Positions 63,246-64,000 of a stretch of DNA of 64,000 nucleotides are shown here, in pieces. Location of the stretch: NCBI GenBank assembly GCA_963575745.1, contig CAUYUJ010003991.1, positions 337,364 to 401,363 on the forward strand, in the 5' to 3' direction. How positions within the stretch are numbered: position 1 is the first letter of the stretch; each line of letters starts with the position of its first letter. Source of the stretch: Prorocentrum cordatum. Lineage: Eukaryota > Sar > Dinophyceae > Prorocentrales > Prorocentraceae. A program made the position numbers and the translations under genes. The notes under the pieces were generated by a model. The model saw only the letters and a program-made list of their open reading frames with translations, did not search any database and was not told the origin of the DNA.

Positions 63246-63937
63246 GGCTGGCGGCAGTGCAGGCACAGGAGCCATCGGAGGGCGAGAATCAGAGAGCGAA
63301 GAAGGTGAAGTCGGAGACGGGCAGCCTGGAGAAGAAATTTGTACTTCAGCTCGAGGCTCGCACGAGAGAACGCGGTGCCAACGACGCCCACTTCAGGTCT
63401 CCAGCGGGCCATCCTGCGCCTATGAGCATGAAAAAGGCTACCGCAAACTACGTCTCCCAGGTCAAGCAGCAAGGAAGCGGGCACCAGCTGGGCAGTCCGC
63501 ACCTCCACGCGTTCGCCAGTCTTCTCGAGTGCCTCAAGGACACCAACACCGAGGGAAAGCCAGACGAAATCAAAGCGTTGTTCATGGCAATCGGAAGGCT
63601 GCACAAGGCGGCAGTAGACAAAGGGCAACCCTCGGACATGGAAGATTTCGTTCACTCGTGCAGGGTCATCGACTATCACGTCAAGACGGGGGGCCAGCCG
63701 CTGTGCAGGATCAACTTCTCGGTGGAGGGTCACTGGCCCGTGGGTCGCACGATGGCGGAGGAGCAGGAGTTAGTCGGCATAGAATCGCATCCGCTCGAGC
63801 TCGACGCCAACCTGAAGTACATCCACGTCACCGTCTCCAGGCTACTGTCTCTCGCAATGAGGGCGGCAGGGATGACAACACTTCCAGGGAAAGCTCCAGT
63901 AGGGGGCCTTGCGCACAGCATTAGAGGCAAGCAGTAG
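63236..63937 (+). CDS. LINE III C-terminal ORF (intact, 233 aa)
   Basis: Starts at ATG 63236 (MSKWLAAVQAQEP), overlapping the end of the zinc-finger frame, and ends at TAG 63935. Residues 15-50 are charged and helical (LEKKFVLQLEARTRERG). Then ATANYVSQVKQQGSGHQLGS, LHAFASLLECLKD and a long alpha-helical C-terminus. No catalytic motif is known to me; it resembles the terminal protein that accompanies this LINE lineage. It is the best-preserved frame of the element. Confidence 0.7.
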   Translation: MSKWLAAVQAQEPSEGENQRAKKVKSETGSLEKKFVLQLEARTRERGANDAHFRSPAGHPAPMSMKKATANYVSQVKQQGSGHQLGSPHLHAFASLLECLKDTNTEGKPDEIKALFMAIGRLHKAAVDKGQPSDMEDFVHSCRVIDYHVKTGGQPLCRINFSVEGHWPVGRTMAEEQELVGIESHPLELDANLKYIHVTVSRLLSLAMRAAGMTTLPGKAPVGGLAHSIRGKQ

Positions 63938-64000
63938 CAGCGATGTTGATTCAAGCAGCCACGCGTCAGATACCAGCAGCCAGTAGCAGCAGTTTCTCTG
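63938..64000. other. Probable LINE III 3' UTR, cut by the window edge
   Basis: CAGCAG-type words follow the stop codon. The true 3' end is outside the window. Confidence 0.4.

Larger units (their letters stand above)
59239..63937 (+). mobile_element. LINE copy III, different lineage, extends to the right edge
   Basis: Modules in order: endonuclease (59239-59970), linker, RT spread over three frames (about 60950-61880), post-RT region (61746-62641), zinc-finger segment (about 62840-63240) and an intact C-terminal ORF (63236-63937). Frame changes lie at or next to short homopolymers (T6 at about 59941, T7 at about 61281, A4 at about 61866, G5/T4 at about 62120). No spliced leader was found at its 5' side; a TCC tract (59108-59150) precedes it. 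Confidence 0.85.

Overview
The window is dinoflagellate nuclear DNA. The decisive evidence is the dinoflagellate spliced-leader (DinoSL) sequence, present as a perfect 22-nt copy at 38885-38906 and as a one-mismatch core at 31037-31058, each at the 5' edge of a non-LTR retrotransposon. High GC content, very abundant GGA/TCC tracts, retroelements filling about half the window and the near absence of host genes agree with this. The species cannot be determined.

Layout: 1-13.5 kb is almost gene-free. It holds a 77-bp satellite at the left edge, GGA/TCC microsatellites, three diverged copies of one dispersed repeat (2.2, 7.8 and 11.8 kb), a MITE-like element (3.7 kb) and a decayed PPR fragment (4.1-4.4 kb, minus strand). 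13.5-25.5 kb is one Ty1/copia-type LTR retrotransposon with 238-bp LTRs. Its modules are gag, retropepsin, a methyltransferase-like domain, integrase, RT-RNase H and an extra 3' ORF with a second HHCC finger. Inside it, about 3.06 kb (integrase C-terminus to RNase H) is present twice at about 99.8% identity, separated by a 293-bp segment that also occurs at 28.76-29.05 kb outside the element. 25.5-31 kb holds an unrecognised minus-strand ORF split by a TGA, a GCTCGGCACC array and an AT-rich 845-bp tandem duplication.

31.0-37.0 kb is an old DinoSL-headed LINE (ORF1 zinc finger, endonuclease remnant, degenerate RT, RNase H). 38.9-44.1 kb is a second, younger DinoSL-headed LINE (ORF1, endonuclease, RT, zinc-binding tail). 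44-56.4 kb is mostly low-complexity and unassigned sequence, with a second MITE copy (49.3 kb), a possible split PDZ domain (50.4/51.8 kb) and GA- and CCAATC-type satellites (52.9-55 kb). 56.4-58.8 kb, read on the minus strand, contains an RRM exon preceded by a long array of degenerate PPR-derived repeats. 59.2-64 kb is a third LINE of a different lineage (endonuclease, RT with FVDD, C2H2-like fingers and an intact 233-aa C-terminal ORF) that reaches the right edge.

No rRNA, tRNA or CRISPR was seen, and no clearly intact host gene. The genes present act mainly in retrotransposition. The most unusual points are the spliced-leader-tagged LINEs, the methyltransferase-like module and extra HHCC ORF of the copia element, its late internal duplication, and PPR repeats turned into a satellite-like array.
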